Made by a program: the position numbers and the translations under genes. The notes under the pieces were generated by a model. The model was given only the letters and a program-made list of their open reading frames with translations. It had not been told where the DNA came from and did not search any database. Below are positions 41,738 through 50,583 of a stretch of 64,000 nucleotides of DNA, in pieces (position 1 is the first letter of the stretch; every line of letters begins with the position of its first letter). The stretch spans positions 124,001 to 188,000 of the forward strand of contig JANLFP010000001.1 in NCBI GenBank assembly GCA_024655905.1, written 5' to 3'. This DNA comes from Tepidanaerobacteraceae bacterium (GTDB lineage Bacteria > Bacillota > Thermosediminibacteria > Thermosediminibacterales > Tepidanaerobacteraceae).

Positions 41738-43771
41738 CTATACTTTAAACTTTCCTACCTGTTCTTCCAGGTGTTTTGCCACCCTCATTATCTCTTCGGT
41801 TGAAGAGGCTATCTCCTCAGTCGAAGCCGAAAGTTGCTGTGCAGAAGCAGATATCTCCTCAGCCGCAGCAGACGTTTCCTCCGACACGGAGCTTATGCTC
41901 TGGACTCGCTCAATCATAACATCTTTCGCCTTTACGGTGCCGTCCACCTGTCGGTATGTTTCTTCTATCATGGGGGCTATAGCAATGGTCGATTCGAGTA
42001 TATCATCAAAAGCCTTTACAGTAGTTTCAATTTTGTTTAACTGCCCGATTACCTGCTTGGCTACATGTTCGGAGGTGTTTACCACTCTTTTCGTCTCCGA
42101 TGTAATGTTGCCCAGAAGCCCCTTTATTTTATCGGATGAAATCCGGGATTGCTCCGCCAGTTTTCGCACTTCTTCAGCCACCACCGCAAAGCCTCGGCCC
42201 GCTTCTCCTGCCCGGGCGGCTTCAATAGCGGCGTTTAACGCAAGAAGATTTGTCTGATCGGTTATATCATTAATTACCTGTAAAATTTCCCCAATTTGAT
42301 TCATCGAACCGTCAAGAGCTGCTAGCTTTTGGGCAACTTCATTAAATGAATTTCGCACGCTTTCGATTGAACTTACCAACTCATCCAGCTCCTTTTTGCC
42401 GATATCGGTAAGGCCCGCAGTTTTCTCGCTGTTTTGTCGCACATTGCCGAGTTCCTCAAATACCTTCTCCAGGCTGGAAGTAATATTGTCCGCAAGCCTC
42501 AAAATGTCCTGCAGGTGTCCCGCCTGATCCGAGGCGCCCGAAGCCACCTCCTGTATGGCCTGCGCCACTTCCTGGGAAGAAGATGCAATTTCTTCTGAAG
42601 TGCTGTTCAAGATTTCCGAACTGCTGGCCAGCTGCGCGGCGTCTTTTTTCAAATTCGAAAGCAGCGGCCTTATATTCGCCTGAAGCTGTGCAAGCGCGGC
42701 TGCAAGTTTTCCGGTCTCATCCTTCATGCGCATAAATTTTTCCGGCACTGTTACAGTAAAATCTCCGGCAGCCACATTCCCCAGAAATAATACAGCCATT
42801 GTCAGCGGATTTGTTATGCTGGCAGAAAAAGCATATGTGACCGCGAGAGCCAATAATATGATAATCGTAGAAGCAATCAGAGCCCAGCGTTTCAAACTCG
42901 ATGTTTTTTCCATCACTTCGCTCTCCGGCGCCGCAACAGCCAGCGACCAGCCGGTGCTTTTAAGCGGCGCATAGGCGATTATGTACTTCTGGTCCTGAAG
43001 CTCATATGTTTCAACCCTCTCGTCCCCCTGAATCATATTTTTTACAGCAGAAGCAAAAGAAGCCAGCGAAGAATCGGTTTTTACCTTTTCAGTAACATTT
43101 TCCTGCTCCAGCACTTTGTTCGAATCTTTGTGGGCTACTATTTTCCCCCTGTTATCCACCGCAAAGGCATAACCGCTGCGTCCGTAAGTTATATTCCCTA
43201 CCAGGTCGCTGATTTTTTCGGCACTCACCAGCCCTATAACAACGCCGGCAATTTGCTTGCTGGCTCCGTTTTGCAGCGGGGAAGCCGCTGCAAAAATTAC
43301 CGAGCTGTCAAGTTTGCTGACAATGGTGCTTGATATATTAGTTTTGCCTTCTAAAGCCGTTTTAAAATAGTCTCTATCGGATACATTAGCCTTGCTGCCG
43401 TCCGAAAAGACAGCATTTCCGTTTCTATCGGCAATTCCCAGCTGCTTGAAGCCTATATCCTGTGCCCATTTGAGTTCGTCTTTAAGAATCGTCAGAATTT
43501 GCTCCCCGGAGATATCCGACGATTCCGAAACGCTTCGAAGCAAGCTCATGTTGCTGATGGCATCCATCACATATAGCCGCGCATTTATACGGCTTTCCAC
43601 GGTATCGGCAGCCTGCTTGGCCGCCCTGAGCATCGCCTCCTTTGCTTCGCTTTCAAGAGCTATAGACGCCCTTTGCTCCGTAACAAGGGTAAGAGCAAGG
43701 CAGCCGATGAGAACTACCATGCCGAAGGCCACTGTCATCTTCAGTCTCAAACTTCCAAAAACCTTCCCCAT
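41738..43771 (-). CDS. Methyl-accepting chemotaxis protein with dCache domain
   Basis: This is a transmembrane chemoreceptor of about 677 residues. TM1 is near 12-31; the extracytoplasmic dCache sensor (about 35-290) contains [20 protein letters not shown]2 is near 294-314; then come HAMP and the signalling domain. The signalling tip is the highly conserved [20 protein letters not shown]. No CheR-tethering pentapeptide ends the protein. dCache receptors often sense amino acids, which would suit the neighbouring genes. ATG 43771 has a poor ribosome-binding site. A good GGGAGG lies 40 bases upstream in front of small overlapping reading frames, so coupling is possible. Confidence 0.93.
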   Translation of the reverse strand: MGKVFGSLRLKMTVAFGMVVLIGCLALTLVTEQRASIALESEAKEAMLRAAKQAADTVESRINARLYVMDAISNMSLLRSVSESSDISGEQILTILKDELKWAQDIGFKQLGIADRNGNAVFSDGSKANVSDRDYFKTALEGKTNISSTIVSKLDSSVIFAAASPLQNGASKQIAGVVIGLVSAEKISDLVGNITYGRSGYAFAVDNRGKIVAHKDSNKVLEQENVTEKVKTDSSLASFASAVKNMIQGDERVETYELQDQKYIIAYAPLKSTGWSLAVAAPESEVMEKTSSLKRWALIASTIIILLALAVTYAFSASITNPLTMAVLFLGNVAAGDFTVTVPEKFMRMKDETGKLAAALAQLQANIRPLLSNLKKDAAQLASSSEILNSTSEEIASSSQEVAQAIQEVASGASDQAGHLQDILRLADNITSSLEKVFEELGNVRQNSEKTAGLTDIGKKELDELVSSIESVRNSFNEVAQKLAALDGSMNQIGEILQVINDITDQTNLLALNAAIEAARAGEAGRGFAVVAEEVRKLAEQSRISSDKIKGLLGNITSETKRVVNTSEHVAKQVIGQLNKIETTVKAFDDILESTIAIAPMIEETYRQVDGTVKAKDVMIERVQSISSVSEETSAAAEEISASAQQLSASTEEIASSTEEIMRVAKHLEEQVGKFKV

Positions 43772-44156
43772 CAAAACTCGATTGCCGGATTATAATAGAA
43801 TCGGCAATCATACCTCCCTTTCCTTTCCGAATATTTTGTACCACAAAAAAATCCGCGGAATACAGCAGATTTTTGCAGTGATGTTTTAATTATTCTACCA
43901 AAAATGACAAATTACGACAAGGGGCATTTTAAAAAATTATGAGCATGTGATTTATTTGTAATTCTGTGTTAATCTTGAATTTAACATATGGCAGAATATA
44001 TACACATGCAAAAAAATATATACACATACAAAAAAATAATCCCCCGCAAATAATCAATTGAACATAAAACTATATCGCAAAAGCAGGGGGGAGCAAGATA
44101 TTTCTATCTAAATAAAATCTTTTATATCATTTAACACTATTCAGCACACAAGAACA
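43772..44156. repeat. Intergenic region with a 20-bp tandem repeat
   Basis: No gene is supported in these 385 bases. A 20-bp unit, ATATATACACATGCAAAAAA, is repeated once with one change (43996-44015 and 44016-44035). A GC hairpin follows (see the terminator at 44034-44092). The strong GGGAGG at 43813-43818 belongs to the chemoreceptor leader. Confidence 0.55.
44034..44092 (-). terminator. Candidate terminator after the ProX-like gene
   Basis: On the minus strand CCCCC-TGC pairs with GCGGGGG over a loop of about 36 bases (44041-44092), then ATTATTTTTTTG follows. The loop is longer than usual, so this is a probable and not a certain terminator. Confidence 0.5.
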
Positions 44157-44648
44157 CTAAATCCAAACATACACCACTTTATTCTTACACCAGGCCAAAT
44201 ATTTCTCAAAATCCCTGTAGGAAATTGTCAATGTCGCGGTGTTTATGTTGGGGTGAAAGCTGACTTCACCCATGCTTTCCAAGTCCTTATCTACCGCGAC
44301 AATAACCTCTTTCCCGCTGTCGTTGATTAAGCCAAAGGGGGAAACCGATCCGGGCTTTAGGCCTAGATATTTTTCCAGTCTCTTTTCCGAAGCAAAGCTA
44401 AGCTTGCCGCTACCTATCTGTTCCGCAAGTTTTGCCAGGTCCGCCTTTTTTGAATGCTCCAGTATGACGAGGTAATGCCTGTCCCCTTTCTGATTGCGCA
44501 CAAAAAGGTTTTTACATACCGATTTGGGCATGTTCCCAATCTTTTCGAATTCTTCAATGGTGAATACGGGAATGTGCTCGATTCTGGTGTATGGAATGTT
44601 TAATTCTTCAAGGACATCTAACACCCTTTTTTCTTCCGGGGTTATCAT
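44157..44648 (-). CDS. YbaK/ProX-type aminoacyl-tRNA deacylase
   Basis: This is a 163-residue cytoplasmic editing enzyme. The domain begins with VLDVLEELNIPYTRIEH and contains MPKSVCKNLFVRNQKGDRHYLVIL, where the KNLF segment with its Lys is characteristic of ProX/PrdX proteins that clear mischarged tRNA-Pro. GSVSPFGLINDSGKEVIVAVD is the usual second half. ATG 44648 follows GGAGG; a longer reading lacks one. PrdX-like proteins accompany proline-reductase genes in clostridia, and this copy is near prdF, which fits the proline theme. Confidence 0.88.
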   Translation of the reverse strand: MITPEEKRVLDVLEELNIPYTRIEHIPVFTIEEFEKIGNMPKSVCKNLFVRNQKGDRHYLVILEHSKKADLAKLAEQIGSGKLSFASEKRLEKYLGLKPGSVSPFGLINDSGKEVIVAVDKDLESMGEVSFHPNINTATLTISYRDFEKYLAWCKNKVVYVWI

Positions 44649-44767
44649 ATTTACCTCCATTATTCTTTCATACTTTGTTCTCATTTTCCTGCGGCAAATG
44701 CTGCCATCTCCGGCAAAGTTCAAGCTGCACCTTATCAATGCTCTGCGGTAAGTCACAACATGCCGCT

Positions 44768-44793
44768 TTATTTTAAAATGTTATTTTAAAATG
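44768..44793. repeat. Two tandem copies of a 13-bp AT-rich unit
   Basis: TTATTTTAAAATG occurs twice in a row. Each copy contains the palindrome ATTTTAAAAT. It lies between the OCD and ProX genes and could be an operator or a slippage product. Confidence 0.5.
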
Positions 44794-44803
44794 CCGGCAA
44801 TCG

Positions 44804-45820
44804 TTAAACCCATTTTGGGTTGTCCCACAAATGAAGCACGCTGCCGATTCCAAGGTCTTTAGCCCTTTTGTAAATATAATCCGCCACCATTATGTCAAGG
44901 CAACCCATTCCCCGGGATTTAAAGAAAATAAATTCGTCGCCTTGTCTACCGGGTGATTCTTTACTTATTATATTGTACAGCGGGGTCACATCTTCGTCGC
45001 GCAGTTTGCCGCTTTTTATCAATGGCTGAAATACGGAGAATGGATCATGTTTTATGGGTTCCCAATCGTCCACTACTATCCTGTCGGCACCCGCCGGAAT
45101 TTCTTCATGGGCTTCAAAGGAACCCACCTGTAAAAATAACCTTGCTCTGTTCACCCATTCTTTTTTTACAAAAGGCTTCTGGCTTGTGGTCATGGTTACA
45201 ACTATGTCGGCATCTTTTACGGCTTCCTCGATACTGCCCGCAATTTCTATGTTCACTTTTCCCTTGAATTCTTCCGCAAGTTCATGCGTTTTTTTCGCAT
45301 TCAGGTCAAATAATTTAACCTTTTCCAGTTGAGTTAAAACCCTGCTCAAAGCCCAGATGGTGGTCCTGCCGATTATTCCGGCGCCTATGCATCCTGCGGT
45401 TTTTGCATCGGGTTTTGCAAGATATTTTGCAGCAACGGCCGTAGAGGCTCCCGTCCTCATGGCGGTAATCAGCGTTCCGTCCATTATGGCCACCGGCAGC
45501 ACAGTATCCGGATTGCTCAGAACAACCATATCTATGCCCATCGGCAAAAGTCCCGTCTTTTGATTAAGCGTGGACTCCGCCGCCCATTTTATCCCGGCTC
45601 TGTTTATATCGCCGCCTATGTATACCGGCATGGACATGAACCTGCTCTTCCAGACTCCTTCATCGGAATCAAGGCTTATCATAGTCTTGGGCGGATTCTT
45701 GATTTCGCCTTCGGCGTACATACAATAAGCCTTTTCTACCATTTCCAGTACCCCATCCATATCCATAAGGCCTGCATTCAATACATCTTCCTGCTTCAAA
45801 AATAAAATATCCGGCACCAA
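44804..45820 (-). CDS. Ornithine cyclodeaminase / mu-crystallin family protein
   Basis: This is a 338-residue NAD(P)-dependent enzyme. The Rossmann motif is GCIGAGIIGRTTIWAL near residue 140, followed by VKLFDLNAKKTHELAEEF. The early KAYCMYAEGEIKNPPKTMISL and AAESTLNQKTG segments form the substrate pocket. The family includes ornithine cyclodeaminase, alanine dehydrogenase and Pyr2C reductase. Near aconitase X and prdF, delta-1-pyrroline-2-carboxylate reductase is the most attractive role. TTG 45820 or GTG 45817 follow GGAGTG. Confidence 0.82.
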   Translation of the reverse strand: MVPDILFLKQEDVLNAGLMDMDGVLEMVEKAYCMYAEGEIKNPPKTMISLDSDEGVWKSRFMSMPVYIGGDINRAGIKWAAESTLNQKTGLLPMGIDMVVLSNPDTVLPVAIMDGTLITAMRTGASTAVAAKYLAKPDAKTAGCIGAGIIGRTTIWALSRVLTQLEKVKLFDLNAKKTHELAEEFKGKVNIEIAGSIEEAVKDADIVVTMTTSQKPFVKKEWVNRARLFLQVGSFEAHEEIPAGADRIVVDDWEPIKHDPFSVFQPLIKSGKLRDEDVTPLYNIISKESPGRQGDEFIFFKSRGMGCLDIMVADYIYKRAKDLGIGSVLHLWDNPKWV

Positions 45821-46055
45821 TTTAACACTCCTTTTGGTTAAATAATAAATTGCTCTGGATGTAATTTCCTGTATAATTGTGTCAAAGATTAACAATAGTA
45901 TGGCTTTTCAGATAGTCTCTATTTTATATTCTTTTTACATTTTAACGTATATTCCTTTTAAGTTCAACCCTCCGAATGCGTAAAAAATGTTGATATATAT
46001 ACAATAATGTATTACAATATATATATATATATATAACTGGAGGTGTTGATGAAAT

Positions 46056-46346
46056 ATGTATGTAAATCGGGATGATAAAAAGACTAAATTGATCTCGATA
46101 AGATTCCCCCTGGCCCTGCTTAAAAAGATAGATGCTCTGGTGGAAAATGGTTGCAGGAGCGATTTTATCATTTCGGCTACTGAAAACGAGCTAAAGCGTA
46201 TAAACGCAAAGATAGCACTGGAAAAATCTTTCGGAACATGGAGCGATGAAAACCACCCCGACCTAAAGGACTCCGATGCGATTGCCAAATGGGTGGCGGA
46301 AAACAGAACCGCTTATGATTATTTGCGGAATACCAAAGGAGAATAA
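46056..46346 (+). CDS. Ribbon-helix-helix antitoxin (VapB-like)
   Basis: This is a 96-residue DNA-binding protein. The N-terminal KTKLISIRFPLALLKKIDALVENGCRSDFI is a ribbon-helix-helix domain. The C-terminal half, rich in charged and aromatic residues, likely wraps the PIN toxin. The gene is six bases upstream of the toxin. Just before it lies a TA dinucleotide run (46018-46035) with GGAGG at the start. It probably represses its own operon. Confidence 0.82.
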   Translation: MYVNRDDKKTKLISIRFPLALLKKIDALVENGCRSDFIISATENELKRINAKIALEKSFGTWSDENHPDLKDSDAIAKWVAENRTAYDYLRNTKGE

Positions 46347-46352
46347 TTAATT

Positions 46353-46745
46353 ATGCTGTATAAAAACTATCTTCTTGACACCACCGCTATTATTGAAGTA
46401 CTGCGGGGAAATAAGAGCATAAAAAAACTCATTGAACGCTGGCTTGACGAAGGTAACAATATATGCTATTCGATATTATCAGTTTATGAAGTATATAGCG
46501 GTATGCGGGAAGGAGAAGAGAAAGGCATCAAGGCTTTCTTTGAAGGTTTTTCATGTTGCAATTTAACCCCGCCCATTGCAGAACAAGCCGGTAAATGGAC
46601 TATATACTACAGGAAAAAAGGCATTACCATTAGCGGTTTTGATGCTCTAATCGGCGCTACGGCATACCTGAATAAATGCATACTTGTCACTGCTAATGTA
46701 AAACATTTTCCAATGCTGGAAGAAAATCAGATTTATAAACACTGA
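46353..46745 (+). CDS. vapC: PIN-domain ribonuclease toxin (VapC type)
   Basis: This 130-residue toxin carries the PIN acidic residues: Asp9 in YLLDTTAI, Glu46 in SVYEVYSG and Asp in SGFDALIGATAY, with TANVKHFP near the end. PIN toxins cleave tRNA or mRNA and are held inactive by the antitoxin encoded six bases upstream. It ends eight bases before the partial prdF copy. Confidence 0.9.
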   Translation: MLYKNYLLDTTAIIEVLRGNKSIKKLIERWLDEGNNICYSILSVYEVYSGMREGEEKGIKAFFEGFSCCNLTPPIAEQAGKWTIYYRKKGITISGFDALIGATAYLNKCILVTANVKHFPMLEENQIYKH

Positions 46746-46752
46746 ACTTTCC

Positions 46753-46864
46753 CTTATCTCAAAGAAAATCCGTATTTTAGCGGGTCTTCCTCATCTATCA
46801 TATAGTGGTTCACGCCGGTGATAAAGGCCCTTCCGGTAATTTCCGGAATTACCGCGTCAAAATC
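46753..46864 (-). repeat. Partial prdF copy: 112-bp perfect direct repeat (left)
   Basis: These 112 bases are identical, same strand, to 54359-54470. They encode the last 36 codons and stop of prdF. The left copy is only this fragment; no start or upstream part is present. The two copies bracket 7.5 kb with the relB gene, transposase remnant, sigma54 regulator, flavoenzyme and aconitase-X genes. Confidence 0.95.
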
Positions 46865-46924
46865 CCCAACTTTTGCCTATCCCCGGCCTTTAAGTCCTTT
46901 TTAAATCTTCCCGTTGCCAGAATC

Positions 46925-47212
46925 TCATACTTTATTCTGAACCTCCGCTACCAGTTCTTCAAAACTTGAATAGCGTTTTGCATTTGGGTCGCGGCTTATT
47001 TTATCGGCTTCTTCCATAGCAGCTATTGTTTCGGCATTTGGAACATTCAGGGAAATTTCAAAGGGTATTTTCCCCTGCCGCACAGCTTGACGGACAAAGA
47101 TGTTAAATGCTGTCGTCATATTCATACCCAATTCAGAAAAAAGCTTTTCCGCCTGCTCTTTCAGTTCCTTATCCATGCGGATGCTTAAATTTGTCGTTTT
47201 GGCCACGTGCAA
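46925..47212 (-). CDS. RelB/DinJ-family antitoxin without a toxin
   Basis: This 95-residue protein has the ribbon-helix-helix start TTNLSIRMDKELKEQAEKLFSELGMNMTTAFNIFVRQAV and the typical tail RDPNAKRYSSFEELVAEV. The RelE/YafQ toxin normally follows immediately downstream. Here the next sequence is the prdF fragment, with no toxin frame. It is thus an orphan, probably left after rearrangement. It has a good GGAGG at the start. Confidence 0.88.
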   Translation of the reverse strand: MHVAKTTNLSIRMDKELKEQAEKLFSELGMNMTTAFNIFVRQAVRQGKIPFEISLNVPNAETIAAMEEADKISRDPNAKRYSSFEELVAEVQNKV

Positions 47213-47447
47213 TCCCTCCTCTACGATTCATTTATATACATTTTAACACAAAATATGTGCAATGTAAATATATCGTATATATTATTCCCGCATTATTCTT
47301 TCTTCTGCTTTTAAAATAAGTTACAACTATATAGGCTTACTTTCTTTGCCGCAGAATCTCTCCGTAACTTATATGAAAAGCGAAATGGCATAGCCTTTCG
47401 GCTGCAACGTTTGCTCAAATCTCATACTTCTTTATTGTGGGCCGCTT

Positions 47448-47645
47448 CTATTTTGAGACAGCCCCTGTTAAGTAGTTCTCACCGGTTTTCCTGATCGTTT
47501 TCTGAGATAAAAGATGTTCTTCCTGTTCCTGCGCTTGCTTATCAGTTTCGCTAAAATCAATAGTAACTTTCTTTTCCTCTCTGGGAGTGGTAACAACTAC
47601 CTCTCCTGTCTTATTGTCAATATTTAAAGCGGCGTCCCATATCAT
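47448..47645 (-). CDS. Truncated ORF of unknown function
   Basis: This is a 65-codon ORF, with the same frame open (without a start) to about 47700. The protein is charged and rich in Glu/Thr (KKVTIDFSETDKQAQEQEEHLL). No family is recognised. Its end runs through TGAGACAGCCCC (47455-47466), which looks like an insertion-sequence end. It is probably a piece of a gene cut by an IS element and not a working gene. Confidence 0.35.
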   Translation of the reverse strand: MIWDAALNIDNKTGEVVVTTPREEKKVTIDFSETDKQAQEQEEHLLSQKTIRKTGENYLTGAVSK

Positions 47646-47725
47646 TTTTATTTCGCTTTGCAGTGCTTCGTACTCTGAGCTAATTGCTATGTTCCAAGAC
47701 CTAGACTATATAATGGCATGGTGGC

Positions 47726-48682
47726 ATGCAAAAAATAATTTTATCCCATAAAAAAACGGCAAAACGGGCTCTGGCGATTGATAGCAAAGCCATAAGCTCC
47801 ATTGCAGCAGGCATAAACAAAAACCAAAAAACAGACGGCCGCAGAGACAACGATGCCACTTGGGGCAAAAAAGAATATCGAGGCGTCAGAGAAGACGGAA
47901 GCGCATGGGAAAAGATCGTAAAGTGGTTTGGATATAAGCTGCACCTGATCGTAGATGCGAACTATGAACTTCCTGTAGCCTACAGAGTAACAAAAGCTTC
48001 GGAGTCGGATATCAACGAAGCTCACCGGATGATTGACAAACTTGAGGAAGAACGGCCGCAGATTCTTAAACACTGCGATACAATGGAAGCAGACCGGGGC
48101 TATGATGATACCAAACTAATAAAAAAACTTTATGACCAGCATAAAATCAAGCCTGTGATAGACATCAGGAACATGTGGAAAGATCCGGACGAGACCCGGC
48201 AATTACAAGGGTATGAAAATGTGATATACAACTACAAAGGCAATGTATACTGCTGCTGTCAGGAAACCGGCAAAGAGAGAGAAATGGCTTCAGGAGGATT
48301 TGAAAAAGACAGAAAGACACTAAAAAAACTATGCCCTGCAAAGCAATATGGAATCGACTGCAAATGCATAAATACATGTCCTTCAAAAAGGGGGGGGAAT
48401 AAGAATAAAAATAGATACAGACAGGAGAATATTTACACCTATAGACCGGTCTAGCTACAAATAGAAAAGATATTACAACAAAAGGACAGCAGTAGAAAGA
48501 GTAAACAGCAGCCTGGACGAATCCTTTGGATTTGAGAACTAAAGAAAATGAGAGTAAAATCCGGTATAGCATTATGCGTAATGCTGGCAATGGCAGTAGG
48601 GCGAATAAAAGAAAAGCAGGCAGAAAAAATGCGCAGTCTTGTAAAACCGGTTCAAAAAGGAAAGGTCCAAACCGCTGCATAA
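47726..48682 (+). pseudogene. Degenerate DDE transposase (IS5/IS1182-like)
   Basis: The recognisable core is KWFGYKLHLIVDANYELPVAYRVT and EADRGYDDTKLIKKLYD, with the DDE-type Asp residues. The N-terminal part is missing. After a run of eight G near 48390 the frame shifts. The rest (AVERVNSSLDESFGFE and MLAMAVGRIKEKQAEKMRSL) continues in another frame with two further stops. It is therefore inactive. It lies between the orphan relB and the sigma54 regulator. Confidence 0.85.
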
Positions 48683-48938
48683 TGAATTAAAATATCAAGA
48701 GGCGCAGTTCTTTACCAGGGCATGAAAATAGCCCTCTTTGATGTAAGCGAGGGAATTGTTATAATTTTAGCAGGACTTTCCCCATAAAAAATAGAATTAT
48801 ATAAATAAGCATGCAAAGGATCCAAACCCCGTTCAGACCATCGTTCAAAGCTCCGGCATCAAAACGAGGCGGGCCAGACGACAAAAAGTCAAATGCAGGC
48901 TTAGAAATAAATATTTCTTAATTATAGGGAGATATCTT
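48683..48938. promoter_or_regulatory. Upstream region of the sigma54 activator gene
   Basis: These 256 bases separate the transposase remnant from the regulator gene. They probably hold its promoter, but no clear -35/-10 pair, riboswitch or small gene was found. GGGAGAT precedes the start at 48939. Confidence 0.3.
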
Positions 48939-50342
48939 ATGAACGCCGTTTACAACGAATTGGTATTCACAAGAGAACAACTAAATGCCATACTGGAGTC
49001 CAGTTATGATGGGATTTATATCACCGACGGGCAAGGGCGATTTTTGAATATCAACAACAGGCTATTGAAAATGACGGGATTTAAAAAAGAAGATGTAATA
49101 GGAACATATGCCCAGGACCTGGTTAAAACAGGAGTCATAAATAAGTCGATAGTCGAAATGGTCATAAAACGAAAGGAACGAATTACAATAAATCAAAGCG
49201 TAAAAGGCATGACAATAAAAGAAATCATGGTAACGGCCACACCCATTCTGGATGAAAAAGGGAATATAAAATTCATCGTGGCAAATGTGCGGGATATGAC
49301 GGATTTGATTTATCTGGAAAATGAATGCAACAAAGCCCAATCCCTATCAAAACAGTATTATTCGGAGCTAATAAAAGAAAGAGGGTTCTCCGGGAAAATA
49401 ATCGCCGAAAGTGAAGAAATGAAAAAGATATTGCAGGCGGCATATCGCCTGGCGCAGGTAGATTCCAATATTTTGCTGGAGGGGGAATCCGGCACGGGAA
49501 AGGAAGTGGTGGCAAGATTTATCCACGAAATGGGCCCCCGAAGCAGGGCCCCCTTTATTTCCATAAATTGTGCCGGTATACCCGAGTCGCTGTTGGAGGC
49601 TGAACTGTTCGGCTATGAAGAAGGCGCTTTCACCGGAGCAAAAAAAGGCGGAAAATTGGGATTGATAGAGCTGGCCGATGAAGGCACGCTTTTTCTAGAT
49701 GAATTGAATTCCTTTCCGATCGGCCTGCAAGGAAAGCTCCTGAGAGTCCTTGAGACCTTTGAAATTACCAGGCTGGGCTTTGAAAAACCGAAAAAAATCA
49801 ACTTCAGGCTCGTGGCATCGGCCAACAAGGGCTTAAAAGAACTGGTGAAAAGAGGATTGTTCCGAGAGGACCTGTACTTCAGGGTAAACACGGTCCCCAT
49901 ATTTCTGCCGCCACTCCGGCAGAGGAAGAAAGACATAATCCCCCTGGCACTTCATTTCCTCCAGTATTTCAATAAAAAATACAATGCCCGCAAGGATTTG
50001 TCCGCAAAAATCTTCAAGCATCTTGAAGCATACAATTGGCCGGGGAACGTGCGAGAATTAAAAAATACCATTGAGCGGCTTGTGGTCATGACGGAAAGTG
50101 ATTTGATCACCGAAAAAGACCTTCCCGACGAATTCATAAACTGCTCAAGCAATGATAAATTCCAGATTATAGTCAGAGATGTGGTGCCCTTGAAAGATTT
50201 AACAGATGAGGCGGAACTGAAGCTGATCAAAATGGCCATGGAACACTTCGGCTCTACCAGGGAAGCGGCAAAGGCTCTGAAAATCAGCCAGACTTCGGTG
50301 GTGAGAAAGTATAAAAAGGCACGGGAAAAGACCATGGCATGA
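48939..50342 (+). CDS. PAS-domain sigma54-dependent transcriptional activator
   Basis: This is a 467-residue enhancer-binding protein. It has a PAS sensor (about 12-115), then an AAA+ domain with Walker A GESGTGKE (about 182-189), the sigma54-contact loop GAFTGA (about 233) and Walker B GTLFLDELN. A C-terminal Fis-type helix-turn-helix (STREAAKALKISQTSVVRKYKKA) follows. It resembles PrdR-like activators of proline catabolism. A sigma54 promoter stands in front of the next operon, so that operon is the likely target. The PAS ligand is unknown. Confidence 0.92.
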   Translation: MNAVYNELVFTREQLNAILESSYDGIYITDGQGRFLNINNRLLKMTGFKKEDVIGTYAQDLVKTGVINKSIVEMVIKRKERITINQSVKGMTIKEIMVTATPILDEKGNIKFIVANVRDMTDLIYLENECNKAQSLSKQYYSELIKERGFSGKIIAESEEMKKILQAAYRLAQVDSNILLEGESGTGKEVVARFIHEMGPRSRAPFISINCAGIPESLLEAELFGYEEGAFTGAKKGGKLGLIELADEGTLFLDELNSFPIGLQGKLLRVLETFEITRLGFEKPKKINFRLVASANKGLKELVKRGLFREDLYFRVNTVPIFLPPLRQRKKDIIPLALHFLQYFNKKYNARKDLSAKIFKHLEAYNWPGNVRELKNTIERLVVMTESDLITEKDLPDEFINCSSNDKFQIIVRDVVPLKDLTDEAELKLIKMAMEHFGSTREAAKALKISQTSVVRKYKKAREKTMA

Positions 50343-50346
50343 ATCA

Positions 50347-50444
50347 TCTGCGGTTCATGCGAACCATTAATAAATCACTCTGAAAAGCGCATGATGAATT
50401 CTTCTTGATCAAGGAGAAGCCGGTTTGAACTATTTGCGGCTCAT
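50347..50444. promoter_or_regulatory. Two candidate enhancer sites for the sigma54 activator
   Basis: TCTGCGGTTCAT (50347-50358, within a dyad GGTTC-ATGC-GAACC at 50352-50365) and TTTGCGGCTCAT (50432-50443) are similar repeats 85 bases apart. They lie 75-170 bases upstream of the sigma54 promoter, the usual distance for enhancer sites. Confidence 0.5.
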
Positions 50445-50461
50445 ATAGGCTTCTCCTTTTT
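50411..50461 (+). terminator. Terminator after the sigma54 activator gene
   Basis: AAGGAGAAGCC (50411-50421) pairs with GGCTTCTCCTT (50448-50458), then TTTTT. The 26-base loop holds one of the putative enhancer sites. Confidence 0.85.
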
Positions 50462-50516
50462 GCTGGTTGAATTCCCGCAAGCTTTAAACAAAGCCATGTC
50501 AGACAGTATTAAAAAG

Positions 50517-50533
50517 CTGGCATGCTAATTGCA
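50517..50533 (+). promoter_or_regulatory. Sigma54 promoter of the flavoenzyme / aconitase-X operon
   Basis: CTGGCATGCTAATTGCA matches the sigma54 consensus TGGCAC-N5-TTGCW, with GG and GC in the right spacing and only one change. The start site would be about 50545, 40 bases before the first gene. The sigma54 activator gene is directly upstream. Confidence 0.85.
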
Positions 50534-50583
50534 TGTGCAATATGTAACAATCCGTCAATATATAAATTGAGGAGGTTTTAAAA

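Noticed and set aside
43996-44035. Start of a CRISPR array.
   Set aside because: Only two adjacent units without spacers, and no cas genes in the window.
44041-44092. GC-rich structure that might be a c-di-GMP riboswitch.
   Set aside because: The conserved core of that riboswitch is missing, and no gene starts just downstream on a matching strand. A terminator for the ProX-like gene is simpler.
46018-46035. TA dinucleotide run as a possible origin or variable-number repeat.
   Set aside because: It is short and sits in the normal promoter position of the antitoxin-toxin pair.
47452-47467. TTTGAGACAGCCCCTG as the left end of an intact insertion sequence.
   Set aside because: No matching inverted end could be found after the transposase, and the transposase itself is broken; only a remnant is supported.
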